From: Chondrus crispus | Taxonomy: Eukaryota; Rhodophyta; Florideophyceae; Gigartinales; Gigartinaceae | Reading direction: 5' to 3' | Length of the DNA: 64,000 nucleotides | NCBI RefSeq assembly: GCF_000350225.1 | Contig: NW_005178923.1 | Coordinates: 37,866-101,865, forward strand | Shown: positions 1 through 13,055 of the stretch, one piece after another | Position numbering within the stretch: position 1 is the stretch's first letter | Layout of the letters: each line of letters opens with the position of its first letter | Notes under the pieces: model-generated | What the model was told of the DNA's origin: nothing | The model's database searches: none | What the model saw: only the letters and a program-made list of their open reading frames with translations | Translations under genes and position numbers: made by a program

Positions 1-3000
1 TACAACAATACAACTGCACCCCATACCCATACGGGTACCCATACCCTCCCATCACAACTTTGCATTCTTGCCCAACAGATCACTCCACCTCCCCTTACAG
101 GAAGGAAAATGGGACGAATATATGTGTGCTGTACATACACAATCTATTCACCACGCTTCCGGTATTAAGCCCCCTTATTCTGCATCAAAGAAGGCTAAAC
201 GAGACAATATCCTTTAGCTGGGAGAAATACCTGCGACCTTTGATCCTAGGCCGCTTCTCCCTCCTCTTAAGGCCTCACTCGCCCATTAGGAACATCCACC
301 ATCGTAGACCATGACCTCCCCATCAACGCGATAAAGGTGTGGCCACACACATGGACCCATTCTTGACAAGCTGAGGTCAAAAATTGCATCAAAGTGATAA
401 ACCCATGACAAGGCCCCATCGAACGCCTATGTATCCGAACGTGTCCACCCCACACTAAGTCACTTTCTCTGCAGTCATTCTTCAATGCCCAGAATCCTTT
501 CACGCATGTCTATGAGGCGCAGCAATGCTTTTATAAATACATTTGTCACTGAGCCCTCTCACGCTCAGGCAGCAGACAGCCCAAGAAGTCAGCTACAGGA
601 TCAACGCTCCTTTTAAACAAGCACTCCCATCGCTTACAAATTTAAAAGATAAGGTCCTTACATGCAATCAATCGCGAGTACAGTAGTACATCAACTGCCG
701 GAGCGTTAGTCACCTCTGCTTGTCCAACGTCAGATGTTGTAACCTCTCAGTATTGTATCGAGAGCCGCCTTTGCATCGTCATGCTGCGAACTTCATCCTG
801 TGTGTAACCACGGCACAAGTCCAAGAACTGGTGGATGGTATTCTGCAGCTTCTGTCTGACGCCGCTTAAGTACAGTATATCGAAATTGCGTTAACACGTC
901 TTCTCATATCTGTATATCGCCATCCGACAGAGCGTAGACCAGAGATCGATTCTTACTGCCATCTCTAGCTAGAGCACGCGATTGAGAAAGGCTTCTGCTT
1001 CGTCTCGAACATGTCCTGTGTATCATGCCTTCAAGCACAGCGATTAGAAATGACAAGACAGATACAGCACCTTCCCAAGAGAAAAGGTATGAGCGACATC
1101 TCCAGCCTCATAGATTTTATAATAATTGTATATAGTGCAATTCACAACGTCGGGAGGTATCTCAAAATACCAAGAATTGTCCTCACCCTTTCCGCATCGT
1201 CGTTACCTTCACACACCACTGCCGTCAACAGTCCATGTTCTGCACGTGCCTATGTACTCGGACACACGACTTTTTCGACATTGCATCAGCTCTTATACTG
1301 TATCCTGGATAACTATGTTTCCTGTTGAAACATCAGACGCAATGCCCCGATTCACACGTGAGTATAGATACTCGAGGGACATGCGTTCAGATTGTATCAC
1401 GCACATTCGCAAAGCCCGAGACGCTAAAATAGCGCATCAGCGCTCTATGCGTAGCACTTTGCAATATAATCAACTCCCCGCGCTTGTCACGAATGCGATG
1501 TTCTTCGAGACAGAGAAACTCAGTTGAACCTTAAGGATAGCGAGAGAAAAGCAAGCTATTCGAGATGCTCTTGACATCTAGTTGCAACACACTGGAAACC
1601 TTACGCATTCTACAGATTTTCACAGAGTATTGAAGCACACGATATATTTTATGAAGTATAGCACGCTCCCTCGACTGTCTTCAGGAACTGAACGAAAAGA
1701 ATCCCAGATGTTGAACAGTTAGAAACCGTGATAGCAAAGAGGATGGCTCCCTGAAATCCATGTATGCCTGGATTTGTCGGAGCTGTCGTCTTCATGCCGC
1801 CTATGTTTTGCAGCAACTGCAAAATCTATGTGAGCGGTAATCAGTTGCTCGAATTGTTAATCGAAGCTTTATCGGCTTTCTTGACGGACTCAGTCCTGAC
1901 CTAGGTTTAATCTGCACATTGAATGGAAAGAATAACATTTTTACATCCCCGTTTACCCCTTTCCCCTTTTCTGTCGTGGCCTACTGCTTCTGCACCCCAA
2001 GAGAAGCATTCCGTGCCATGTGGTCCTTGTTAGAGAAAGGATCCATGAATTGCAACGAGAACAGTAGAAAGGCAACCGTGCCGGCATATACCAAAACAGT
2101 CTATGATATATATCAATCATCGCTTTCAATCATGAATAAGAACATGTACTTTTATGAGTATGCAATCTGCCCCAACTCACAAAAATGGGTGGGTATGGTG
2201 AACAGCCTAAGCTGTTCCAGAAACACAGATAAAGAATGTCCGTTGACTTCTCTTGAAAGGTAATAGTACAATTTTCGATCAAGTTTCATTGCCATGAGAG
2301 GGATCATCAGCTCAGCTCAATTGCGAACGGGGTGCGATTGCATGCATACATGTATATGTCTATTAAAATGCCTTGAATTCAGAACTGATGTCGATCACTA
2401 GATGATATACTACTTTCTATAATGTATAAATGTTTTATAGACAAGCAATTGATAACTAAAAGGTAAAGTTAAAAAAGAATAACGTTCGTTCATTTTAATA
2501 TTTGGATTCAGAATAGAAAGAGAAGCAGGGATCAAGCAAATCTGATTCTATCACATTGATCCACGGCCATGTGTGTTGAATGACTGCCAAAAGAACCACA
2601 ACGAATTGTCGAACTACGAGTAGGCAACATGAACATGCTCAAAATGGAGATTTTCAACTTCTCCCTTCTCAAGAATGGGGAAGCGTTGTTGTCTGACGTC
2701 GTTGGTATAACTACTTTCGAAAGGATTTCTCGTCGATACCATATTGCCAAAATAGTAAGGTAAACCTAAGTACAAATGTCCGTGTCTAGCATTTAGCTGC
2801 TATTAGATAAACAACATCGTTCACAACCAAGAATTCTATACTGTGGAATCAGAGCGGGAAGACTTACTTACGAGGACAACCGTACTATTTAGACTATCTA
2901 GACTAAATGGGCATTGTAGGAAAGGAGAGAGCGAATAAACTAGGGCAAAAGCAGGTATAATGAAGAGGAAGAGATCAAAGGGTGGATGTGTCTACGCTAG

Positions 3001-6000
3001 TACTTTTGGTCACATTTATTTTGACCGTCATGGTAGATACGGCGCGCTGATACGCTCTAGCTTCCACGGATACACTGCACTGTAGTTTAGATCTTGTTAA
3101 GATACAGATGGAAACCCATGCAGAATGCCCAGACCAACCAGACAGCCACCAAGCCAAGTCCAATTTCCTGGCTCAATCCTATCATATTTTCAAGCGTGTT
3201 CAGAGACTCTCAAGAGGTGGGCTGGGATAATTGTTACCAAGGGTAAGTGGATGCGTTTAGTGTTAGAAACTTTTCTATTCAGTAGTGGGGGATTTTCAAT
3301 GCCTCTCGCTCTAGAGAGAGGCAACATATTTCAACCTGAAACTTGAAAATGGTATCAAACATGTGCATAGACCCACTCAGAATCGCTCACTGTTGGTCAC
3401 GTTTGAAGCAAGTTTAAAAGTGGCTCATACGCTTGAGAACGCGATGCATTGAGAACTACAAGCGTACATGTCTACGAAATATGGTACATAGTACCTGTAT
3501 GCATGTCGAGGTGGAAGCTGGATGGTATTGCGGATATTTTGGAGGCGGATGAACAATACAGATTTAGGGGTGGGGTGTGTGGTGGCCTTTCCCATTGTGG
3601 CGGCCAAATCAAAACTGACTTGAGAGAACTGCAAACTTCGTAGTGCCCGACAAGGCAATGCCTTGTCGGGCACTGTAGGAGTATCGACAACAGATGCAGG
3701 AAAACATCGCGCTGTGACGCTGCAGTCACGATAGCCGCAGTTTGTATCTCCAACATGATTAGATTCCTGCACATGTATTCGCAAATGTATTCGAGCTCGA
3801 CACATGGGTGGTTGCATCTTGCACGAAGACTTGTCACACTGCAGTTGCTGTTTCTATGCCTGCGCGGAAAAGCAAGCACTGAACAGACGAAGCAACAACA
3901 AATGCATAGATATCTACGCTTTTGCATTGCGTTTCTTTGTGACAAAGTCCCGATGGCACCGAAAGCGTGGCAAGAGCAGAGACAAAAGAGAGGATAGGTT
4001 GTGTGGGGTCACATGTAAGAGGTTGACAGCTTTGTATCAGGGCCAAGGTTAAAACAGCACCGCTCCTTCAATCTTGCATCGAGCATAGAGAGAAAACACG
4101 CAAGGGATAAGTAGCCGGACTGTATTCTTCCGCTGACAAACAAGAGGCGTTTAACGCTTGAATGCAATGTGTACATCAGACATTTTTCGATGTGACCGGG
4201 CCATGAGATTGAGGTGCTCCATAGAATCTACGGCATAGCATCATAGCATCGTATTGTAGCTGGACATAAAGTTTAATCTTTGCATGAGCGGGATTGTGGA
4301 GATGCTGATTTTGGTTGAAGCGAGAGAAAGAGAAGACGCAACGTTGTTGGAGTGCATGCGTGTACATCTGACTGGTTTACGTGAGCATGCCGAATCGCAA
4401 GGTGAACCGAAAATGTTGTCACGTACAGTAGCGTTTGCCATGACTGGCAAACTGAGCAACCCAAAGAAATAACAAATAAACTTTCATTTGCTCGTCTGTT
4501 GTGCATCATAACATTAACTGGTGTGTGTTTGCAAAAAGCTTTACACTTGAATCCAAAGGTGCAAAGCAACCATCAGATCAAAAGCTTGAGCGCTCCAGTG
4601 ATCCATGTAAACAAAGATCAATTCAAAACGAGACATGTGTATCAGCTTTCCTCCAAAATTTTGTCCTTCGCACCAGACATGAACAAGTGTATTGTATTGA
4701 GTAGAAGACAACCAGCGAATCCTGAGGCACAAGCTCCTTCGATCGCCCCATATCAAAAGCAGCGCGCTAATTCACTTCTTAGTTGAAACTCGCACCGTCT
4801 CTTGATTGCTAGATGGTCTATTGGGTAGACGAGGATAGACAGGGTATGAATGAAAAGTCTCAACAATAACTGCATTTCGATAGAAGAAACCCCCCTTTCT
4901 AAAACGTCGTATTCCTCATGTCCTGAAATGTGGTGTTTCACGCCATTCGAGACCCGTTTCGTCTATTTGCGCCTGATTAATGTTCTTCTTTTCAGAATGC
5001 CATCCTACTGACCCATAATTGAACACACGAGACCTTTTCATAAACAACGAGCATCTTACATTCCACGCTGGTTGTAGTACTAGTTTTCTGCAGCATGTAG
5101 CTCAAGGCAGGACGATGAGCAGTATGATTATTAAAACAGGGCAACATATTTCTGCCAATAACGTATCGGATTAGCAGAACTGAGTGCTGCTGCCTGGATG
5201 GGAACAAAACACCTTTGGCATCACCATCACCATTTGCTAGCCTTTTAACTCGGCCATTACGATTTCTTCTAAAACTAAGTTTGTTTCATCGGAATTGCGC
5301 CAAGTTTATCTCAGATAACCCTCGCTTCAATTGCGAAACTTAGTATTCTATGCCTTTCATGAGTGACTGTCCCGCTGTTTAAGCCTAAAGGAAAACAGCA
5401 TTGTATATATTCTCTGTGACCGTACTAAATGAACGAAAGGTGTACCTCACACTATTTCTTGGGCACTTGGTTGATCTGAGGACATTCTTTGATATATGAA
5501 CGATGAAAGTCTTCGGAACATGCTCGCTTTGAAAGAGCAACTTTACTGCAGAAGAGGGTTTGAATATGCACCGTATGATAGAGACCCACATATAATAATA
5601 GTTTCAGATCATCTTCCACATATCTTGTCTTTAGAGTTGAAATCTGGCAAGCTTGTTTGTGATGCAAAGGACATGCTGCTCCCTCAAATTTGTTCAGAGC
5701 GTTGTGTTTTGCATCTCACCGACATTGTCATTAAAGGCTTCTCTTTGATGCTTGTGCTACGGACCATCGCCTCACACCGAAAAGGTTCTTTTCGCTTCTC
5801 CAATCTCAAACCACCAGTTGGTGTTCTGGTCACTCAAACTTCTTTATGTGCCCACGGGCTATCATGAAAGGTGTCTGGCATACTGCACTATTTCGGAGAA
5901 AGGTGAATCAGAAAACGTTTTGACCCAGTATATTTCCAACAGTGAAATTTAAAACACGTGTCTGTCGGACAGCAGAGCAACTTTTATTGCACACAAGCAC

Positions 6001-8808
6001 ATTACATGAAGGCACTAGCATATGGCTCATGAAAAAGTAGAAGACATCCAGAAACCTGATGTGGAAGGACGATATTTCAAGGTCAAGGTCACTCCATTTT
6101 TTGAAGAAGGCGAAAGAACTAGGACCCATGGATAAATTTTCTTTGTGCATGTTATTCTATGTCGACTGCAAACGTTCAGGCCGTAACATGTCACAACAGC
6201 ACAGGTATGCAGCCCGGACGTCGAAGGAATCTATAAAAAATGGTTGTTGTTGGTCCGTTTTGAAGTTCACCAACAAACAGCGACAAACGATGGAAGCAGC
6301 TCAGGGAAATGTCACGCATGGAGGGTGATGTTTGTGCCATTGACTCTGTTAGTTTCAAGGAACGACGACTAATGCTCCTGAATGTTGGCAAGCAACCCTC
6401 TGTGAGGACTGAGCAAGATAAAGGCGAATTTTCAATGATATTCCTGTTGTTCTCCAGGAGTGGAACGCCTACACCCTGGCATCCCCGATACGGTGCATGT
6501 AATGTATCTTGGGAACCTGATTTAGTAGCTCTCCATTTGTCGAAGTGTTCTGCGTGCAGCTGAAACAAGGCAAGACTCAGTGGCTCGAGACTTGCTTTGA
6601 GAAGGATGAGTCTCCACCGCATGGGTCGTCGTGTCGCTGAGCCATATCCACGTAGACAAGATCAAAAAGAACAAAAAAACAAAAACAAGTGGGATCTCAA
6701 AACAAATTGATGCCTTGCGAGCTCGAAACAATTTTTTGTACCTACCTTTGAATGGTCTCTCTGGAGATAGATAGTCATCTTATTCTTCAGAACAGCCATT
6801 CCACGAACGATGGGGATTTGCCGGCGACTGGACGACAGAGAAGGCGATAGGACTCTCAGTAATCATTTCAAAGACAAGCTTGTTGCAAGTTTCATTCTCA
6901 ACAAGGTATCCCTTTTTGATGTGGAGCCGTTAGTTACGAAACTGGCCGAAGTATGCAGCCGCACTCTTAAATGACACGATGCTAATGAGGGCTTACTTTG
7001 CGACCTGCAAAGCCCATCAAATCCGCCACCAGCGAAATACTAACGATAAAGGAGTTCTGTGGGGCTTCGACCGTGACACAGAGAGCTTGTCCGAGGCTGT
7101 TTCAGGTGGTCTGCCTCTCTCTCCAGATGGACCTTCACCTGTCGTTGTTTCCGTTGCGTTGTTCATTCGAGAAAGCCGTCTCTCTCCAAGGCGGTGTCCG
7201 CGTGATGTGTTCAGGGTAAAGGTTGGCGTTTCCGACTAGATGGGGATGGTTGTCTCCGTTTGTCCCTGAACGGGAGGAAGATATCAGAAGGGTACGTGAC
7301 AAGCTCAGTGCACTCTGATACCACCACTTGGTCAAAAATATAGATCCCAGTGCGATTGCATTCAATGTAGCATTTCGTTGGCAATCTGCACATACTGTGA
7401 CGATGGAGCCGCAGAGTGGAAGCTGCGACCCTGAAGCCCCCATCGCGCACGACACACGCAACGTACTCACAATCTACCGGGGCCTTACCACACTGGGCTT
7501 ACTTGCGTCTTTTCCATCCTTCCAAGTTGTGAGGATCGATGAGTATCCAGATATGATCCGGCCGAAATGTCAGATATCACGTGTGCGGATCACTAATTCT
7601 CGACAAGTGCCTGTCGCGAGACTTGCAACCACGTCTGACAATTATTACACGTAGAGTACGAACTAAAGGGGGGGGGGGTGCTGGAGACGTCGGACAAAAA
7701 CCTCAATATTAAAAGGAAAAAGTACTTGTAATTGTCAAGCAATCACCATTTTTTATGTTTTGCGACGGGGACACTCTCAGCCTGTCGTCCACTGGGACTT
7801 GGCGAAAACAACCACGGACACAGAAGAGGAGTGAGATTGAAGCGCGCGGACACTTTTGCACCTCAACCGAGCACTAAGATCGGACATCCAAGCAAATAAA
7901 TAAAAAAATAGAAAAGTCCGCCTATTTTATATTTTTGGGTTGTTGCACACATATACGTAGAAAGCCGTAAGCAATCGATTGAGATATTTTTTCTTTAATT
8001 TCAACCACGTCGTTCTGATATACGGCGCACTATCTGGCGCCGTTACGCGCGGCGGTGCTCCTTGGCCCGTGTCGGAGATATTTTTCAAAATATTTTGCAT
8101 GTCTGATTTTTTTGTCACTGTCCGACAACACCAGCAACCCCCCTTTACGCAGCAGAGACTCATAATCCCACGGGATGGCCATCTCTATTTACACAGCCGC
8201 AATAGCCAGGTGCTCCGTCTGCAACTGCTGCCGCTCGCTCGCATAACCGGACGCTCACGCACACCACGTGTCGCAAAAACACAGAACCACTTTTCCTAAA
8301 CTGCGGTCTTCAAGGGCATCATCCCCTTAAAAAAATGCATCTTGCCGCTTTGCTCAATAGCTCGAGTTTCCAATCCACCCTCGTTTTGGAATCTTCCCGG
8401 GCCGAGTCACACGTTAGATGGCCTTCCACGGTTCAAATCCGATTTGCGTGCTCTTAATACAGGCAACAAGCTAGGAAAGATACCAGACACAGGATAAACA
8501 GATCAGTCTTGTGAGTTTTATCGAACGGGAAAGAGTAGCAAAAGCAACGCACGTAGAAGACATATCAGTACCACTTCTAGAGCACTCCGCTACGAAAAGA
8601 AAACAAAAAAAAACTACGTGACCTATGGCAGCTCACGGAGACGGCACGAACGCCGCAAGAAAACAATGCCCCAGAAAACCACTTCGTGAGACTATGGCAA
8701 CCGCAGCCTCCGAATGGCACTGAGTTTTGAACGAGAAGAGTCCGAAAAGAATCCTAGGTCAAAATGTCAAAAGAATTAGTTGGAGGGAGAAGAAAACATT
8801 CTACGCGT
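1..8808. other. Gene-poor intergenic region
   Basis: No reading frame here has a recognisable domain or gene-like composition; the longest open stretches are short, overlapping and low in complexity. The DNA is visibly lower in GC than the genes to the right and carries homopolymer runs, such as a G run near 7669-7679. It contains a perfect fold-back at 3642-3674 and several TAC[A/T]GTA heptamers (679, 871, 1296, 4424). It is most likely old transposon-derived or other non-coding DNA. A multi-exon gene with short exons, or a non-coding RNA, cannot be excluded by eye. Confidence 0.6.
3642..3674. repeat. Perfect 16-bp fold-back palindrome
   Basis: Arms 3642-3657 and 3659-3674 are perfect reverse complements around one central base. 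The outer bases read TAGTGCC on the left and GGCACTGTA on the right. AGTGCC is also the motif repeated at the ends of the pogo-like element at 19070-19911, so this may be a minimal fold-back derivative of that family rather than a terminator or RNA hairpin. That link is inference. Confidence 0.8.
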
Positions 8809-10328
8809 TTAAGCAGTGCTTAGTTTGGGGTCCAGCGGCTTTCCAATGGCGTACACAATGAAACCGATCTTACGCAGCAGCTCGTGATCAAGCACGTTGC
8901 GACCGTCAAAAACAAATGACGGCTTGATCATCTTCTCAAACACCTTGTTGTAATTGATATCCTTGAATTCATCCCACTCGGTTACGACAGCCATCGCATG
9001 AGCATTGTCGCATGCGGTGATAGCGTCAGGGCACAAGGTGACATACTTTTGCACTTCTATCTTGTCCATTTGACAGGCCCCGGTCAAATCACTCCAAATC
9101 TGCTCCTCCTCGACCTTGGGATCGTAGATGGCGATCTGCGCCTTCTCCTCGATGAAACGGCGACAAATTTCAATAGCGGCCGACTCACGCGTATCGCCAG
9201 TGTCCTTCTTGAAGGCAAACCCAAGAAGCGCAATCTTCTTGCCTGTGATCGTGTTGAACAGGCCATGAATAATGCGCGACACAAAGCGCTCCTTCTGCAG
9301 ATCATTCATCTGGACAACTTGATGGAAGTAGTGGGCAACCTCCGGAAGCCCCATTGACTCGCACAGATAGACAAGGTTGAGAATATCCTTCTGGAAGCAT
9401 GAGCCACCAAAGCCGACTGAGGCTTTCATAAACTTGGGACCGATACGGGTATCCATACCGACAGCTCGAGCAACCTCATCCACATCAGCTCCAGAAGCCT
9501 CGCAGATAGCCGAGACGGCGTTGATGGAGGAGACACGCTGAGCCAAAAACGAGTTGGCAACGAGCTTGGAGAGCTCGGAAGACCAGACGTTGGTCTGCAA
9601 AATCTTCTCACGCGGAACCCAGTGAGCGTAGACATCAGCCAAAGTCTGAGAGGCCTTGCTGCCTTCTTCACACAAGGTACTTCCAATGAGTACGCGATCC
9701 GGGGCGTCGAGATCCTCGATGGCGGTTCCTTCTGCGAGAAACTCCGGGTTGCTCAAAACAGAAAACTGGGTCTTGCCCGCGCCGTGTAAGACGGCAGAAA
9801 TGGCCTCCGCGGTCTTGATGGGGACGGTGCTCTTCTCGACGACAATCTTAGGGGTTTCCGCGACCTGAGCGATGCGGCGGGCGGCGAGCTCCCAGTAAGT
9901 GAGGTCTGCGGCGCGGCCGGCGCCAATGCCGACTTTCTTGGTCGGGGTGTTGACGGCGACAAAGATGATGTCGGCCTCCTTGATGCACTGGTCGACCTGG
10001 GTGGTGAAGAAGAGGTTTCGGCCGCGGCAGGCCTTGACAACCTTGTCTAGACCGGGCTCGTAGATGGGGAGGTTGTCGCTGTTCCAGGCAGCGATGCGCG
10101 GCTCCGAGATGTCGACAATGTTGACAGTGATCTCGGGGCACTTGAGGGCTATGACGGACATGGTCTAGATGGTGGGGCATGGAGAGTGGGGTCGACGTTA
10201 GAAACACAGAATAGATGAGTGGTTAATGCGTGGGACAACGCGTGTGAAAGAGAACGTACCGGCCCGCCGACGTAGCCAGCGCCAATGCAGCAGATCTTGA
10301 GACCATCCTGGCAGGGAGTGGAGACCAT
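8809..10328 (-). CDS. UDP-glucose 6-dehydrogenase (two exons)
   Basis: Oxidises UDP-glucose to UDP-glucuronate with two NAD+, feeding synthesis of uronic acid-containing wall and matrix polysaccharides in the cytosol. The spliced protein is 474 residues, close to the animal and plant enzymes. Exon 1 (10260-10328) encodes 23 residues with the Rossmann dinucleotide loop GAGYVGGP. Exon 2 (8809-10164) begins [11 protein letters not shown]. The catalytic cysteine is in [10 protein letters not shown] (Cys279), with Lys223 and Asn227 in the SELSKLVAN segment. The ATG at 10328 was chosen because only the spliced form restores the complete NAD-binding motif; the in-frame ATG at 10161 would give an enzyme lacking it. 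Family identity is very strong. Which polysaccharide it serves is not visible here. Confidence 0.96.
10165..10259 (-). other. Spliceosomal intron in UDP-glucose dehydrogenase
   Basis: A 95-nt intron on the minus strand starts GTACGT and ends CATCTAG, with a plausible branch site TTCTAAC about 35 nt before the 3' end. It sits at phase 0 between the codons for Pro23 and Thr24. Removing it joins GAGYVGGP to [11 protein letters not shown], the universally conserved start of this enzyme. It is the only intron I can support in the window. Confidence 0.9.
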
Positions 10329-13055
10329 TTTTCGGTAGTCTTTTTGGGGGGAGGGTGGTCTCGGAGGAATGTGCAAAATTTTGCTTGGTGAAGGTGAGAG
10401 GAGCAGGAGGGAAGGGGGTCGGCTTTTGAACTGGCTGATGTAGGAGTACTCGGAAAGCGAGAAGGGGGGGGACGGAAAGAAATGATTATGTGGGAGAGTG
10501 GGCAGCGGAATGAATTTGAAGGGAGGAATGGTGTCTGTTTTAGTGGAATTGGATCGGGCGTAGAGGCGAGTCAAGCCGTGTGTGGTCAGTTTTGTTGGTG
10601 CCCTGTCTCTGTGCCGCTCTGTACATCCGCTACACGTGTACCGCCCCCATATGCCGCACGCCATGGGCACTGTCACAGTGTCAGCAAGACCATAGGGCCC
10701 GGTGGGAAGCCGCGGTTTGAAATTTAGAAATAATTTGGCCCCCGCAATTCATATGCAGTGTTTGGCTGGCGCAGTTCCCTCGTCCGTACGCCGGTGTCGA
10801 AGATTGCAAGTACATTGATTGATTTTAAAACGTTTACTTTTTCCGTAAAGTTTATGAGGGCCACTTCCACATATGATTGGATAAATTAGAGACCGGAACG
10901 CCGCCGTACACGTCTGATATGACGTCACAGTCTTCCGCCAGAATTGTCCTGTCCAATCAGCAAAGCACAGGTGGCTCCGCAGTACCTTTCGCCTGACACG
11001 TGTAACTCGGATGTGACTTGAGTCCGGACCTCCCAGACCTGGAGCAGCATGGACGTGGATCGAGCCGCCATGCGCAGCACCCGCCTGGATCGCCCCGCCC
11101 CACTCGGTCCCCGGGCCGCCCCCGTTTTATCTTCACGGGAAGACGTCAACATGGAACATCACCCTTACTCGTCATGGGCGCGTGCCGGCTGTACCCTTCA
11201 GAAGGGTACTGCGGCATGACTGCGCCGACATCGCGCATCACCATGAGGGCCTGTTGACAGGCTGACATCAGCCCGCCCCGCTTGACCGCGCTGCGACACA
11301 TGGGCTCCGCGGGCGCTGGCACCGCCCTTGCCACTACGTTGAGGTCGGCCACGCATCGTTGCGATTGCCTTTGTATACGAAACACGCCGCGGCTCCGAGA
11401 CGGACGTGAGCCGCTACAGTACATGCTTTGACACCCGACTCGTTCCGCTCCTCGGTCTACTGTAGATTTGCCAAGCAAACGCGACGCGTGCGCGACCCAT
11501 GAGAGCCGCGCCAGCACTGCCCCGCCTCGCATCCGTCCCCACCTTGCCCACCGCCTTAAGTTCCTTCCCGCCACAGGCTGTGTCCCACTTGAGAAGGCCG
11601 CGAAACGGGACACTCTGACATGCGCCACGCCACTGCATTTCTTGGTCTCAACAAATATCTCATCGCACGCGCGCCTCTGTACCTGGTGTGTGGATATGTA
11701 CAACAGTCCCCCTACTGTAATTCGGGCCATTCCTTCTCTCCACGTGAATACTTTCATACAATGTTCATACAATTTATTATATTGATCATCTCGCGATCCT
11801 CCCCTCCTCTCCGTTTCCTTGACTCTCCTTCCCGCACAGTCGTACAGTCCCGTCGACAGAAAGTCCATCCTCATGTGCACGTCGCCCAGGTCGCCCACTC
11901 ACCAACCACAGTTCGTCCACAACTGTAAATAGAACGCCCTCGCACCTCCCAGTGGACCTTCCGGACGCGAATTGCCTGAGGCGAATTGCTAGCCACTCTC
12001 GCCACCTCCCTGCTCATCGCCGCAATAACGCACTGTTTGTGTCTCCGTTGCACTCGCGTGAGAATCTGTCGCCAACCACACGCACATGGCGTTATACATG
12101 TGAACTGTATATCACTCCTATTGCCCTTTGCCTCTTAATTGCAGTCAAGCTCTTGTACTGTTCAATACAGTCACTTTGCCACTCAACCACATACTGTATC
12201 GAGATGCAAGGCTAGCCTTATTCTTTGTGCTGCACGACAGTAAAGTTTAGGGACAAGCGTGTGAATGGGACGCGACGTTTATAGCCCCCGTGCTATTGGC
12301 GTGTGTCCATTTCTTTCTGCGACCGGAATCAACTTTTGCACGTCTTGACAGCATTTCAGACACGCAGAGCAAAGCCTCGATAGCACCACAAGAAAATTGT
12401 TGCAGATTCCGTGCAGTCGAGGCCTAAGATGTAGGCGCAACAAAATTCTCATCTAAAGCAATGGATTGTGCTTCCACTCGATAGTACTGCAGCAAGGCGT
12501 GCGACGGCGGAGTCCGTCGTAGGAGTCTACAGTAGTGTTGCAGGCTGAATCCGCAATGACGGAAGCCGTTGGCGAACAGCAGTTGCGTCCAGTGAACAGT
12601 CTCGTTGGAAAGGAAAAAACTGTAATGAACCAAGCGCGAATGGCCGCTGCGCGTACAATGCAGCGTGCTGGCATCTCTGGCAGTAGACGCCAGAGCAGGA
12701 AAAATCAAGAAAATTAACGGCACTGTATCTATCATATGCCAATTCTGATTGCAAATGGACGTCGACTGCACTCTCCTTCCCGCCATGGACGCAACGAGCC
12801 ACAGCTTCCCTTATCAAAACAGCAAATCCCTCAAACAACTTTGACTTTTGCCCACATACTTTCTTGTGTTCCATGTCCCGCTCTTTCCACTCTCTCAGTC
12901 CACACCCAGAAAGATTCTTTCCTTTTCCCCCCTTTCAAATAGAGGCTCCCCTCTTCGCCAGATCTCTACCTCACCCTTCCCCCCTCGCCCACTCTCCCTA
13001 CATATCCCTAATTTCCCCCTTCATTCCCAAACCCATCTCACCTTCAAACTTTGTC
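10329..13055. other. Intergenic region, no supported gene
   Basis: A 2.7-kb stretch between divergent genes. The longest frame (11146-11898, minus) has no recognisable domain and overlaps other open frames in the same GC-rich DNA, so I do not call it. A 19-bp palindrome GTACCCTTCAGAAGGGTAC lies at 11191-11209. TAC[A/T]GTA heptamers occur at 11415, 11458, 11713, 12192 and 12528. The last 200 bases before 13056 are strongly pyrimidine-rich, which may be the leader of the next gene. Confidence 0.55.

Noticed and set aside
3472..3945. 157-codon minus-strand open frame overlapping several others
   Set aside because: Cys-, His- and Ser-rich translation without domain features; spans the fold-back repeat.
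8425..8445. GGTTCAAATCC, a good match to a tRNA B box
   Set aside because: The flanking bases do not form a T-arm stem or an acceptor stem, and there is no correctly spaced A box.
11146..11898. 250-codon minus-strand open frame
   Set aside because: No domain, overlapping open frames on both strands in GC-rich DNA, and unlike the composition of the genes here.
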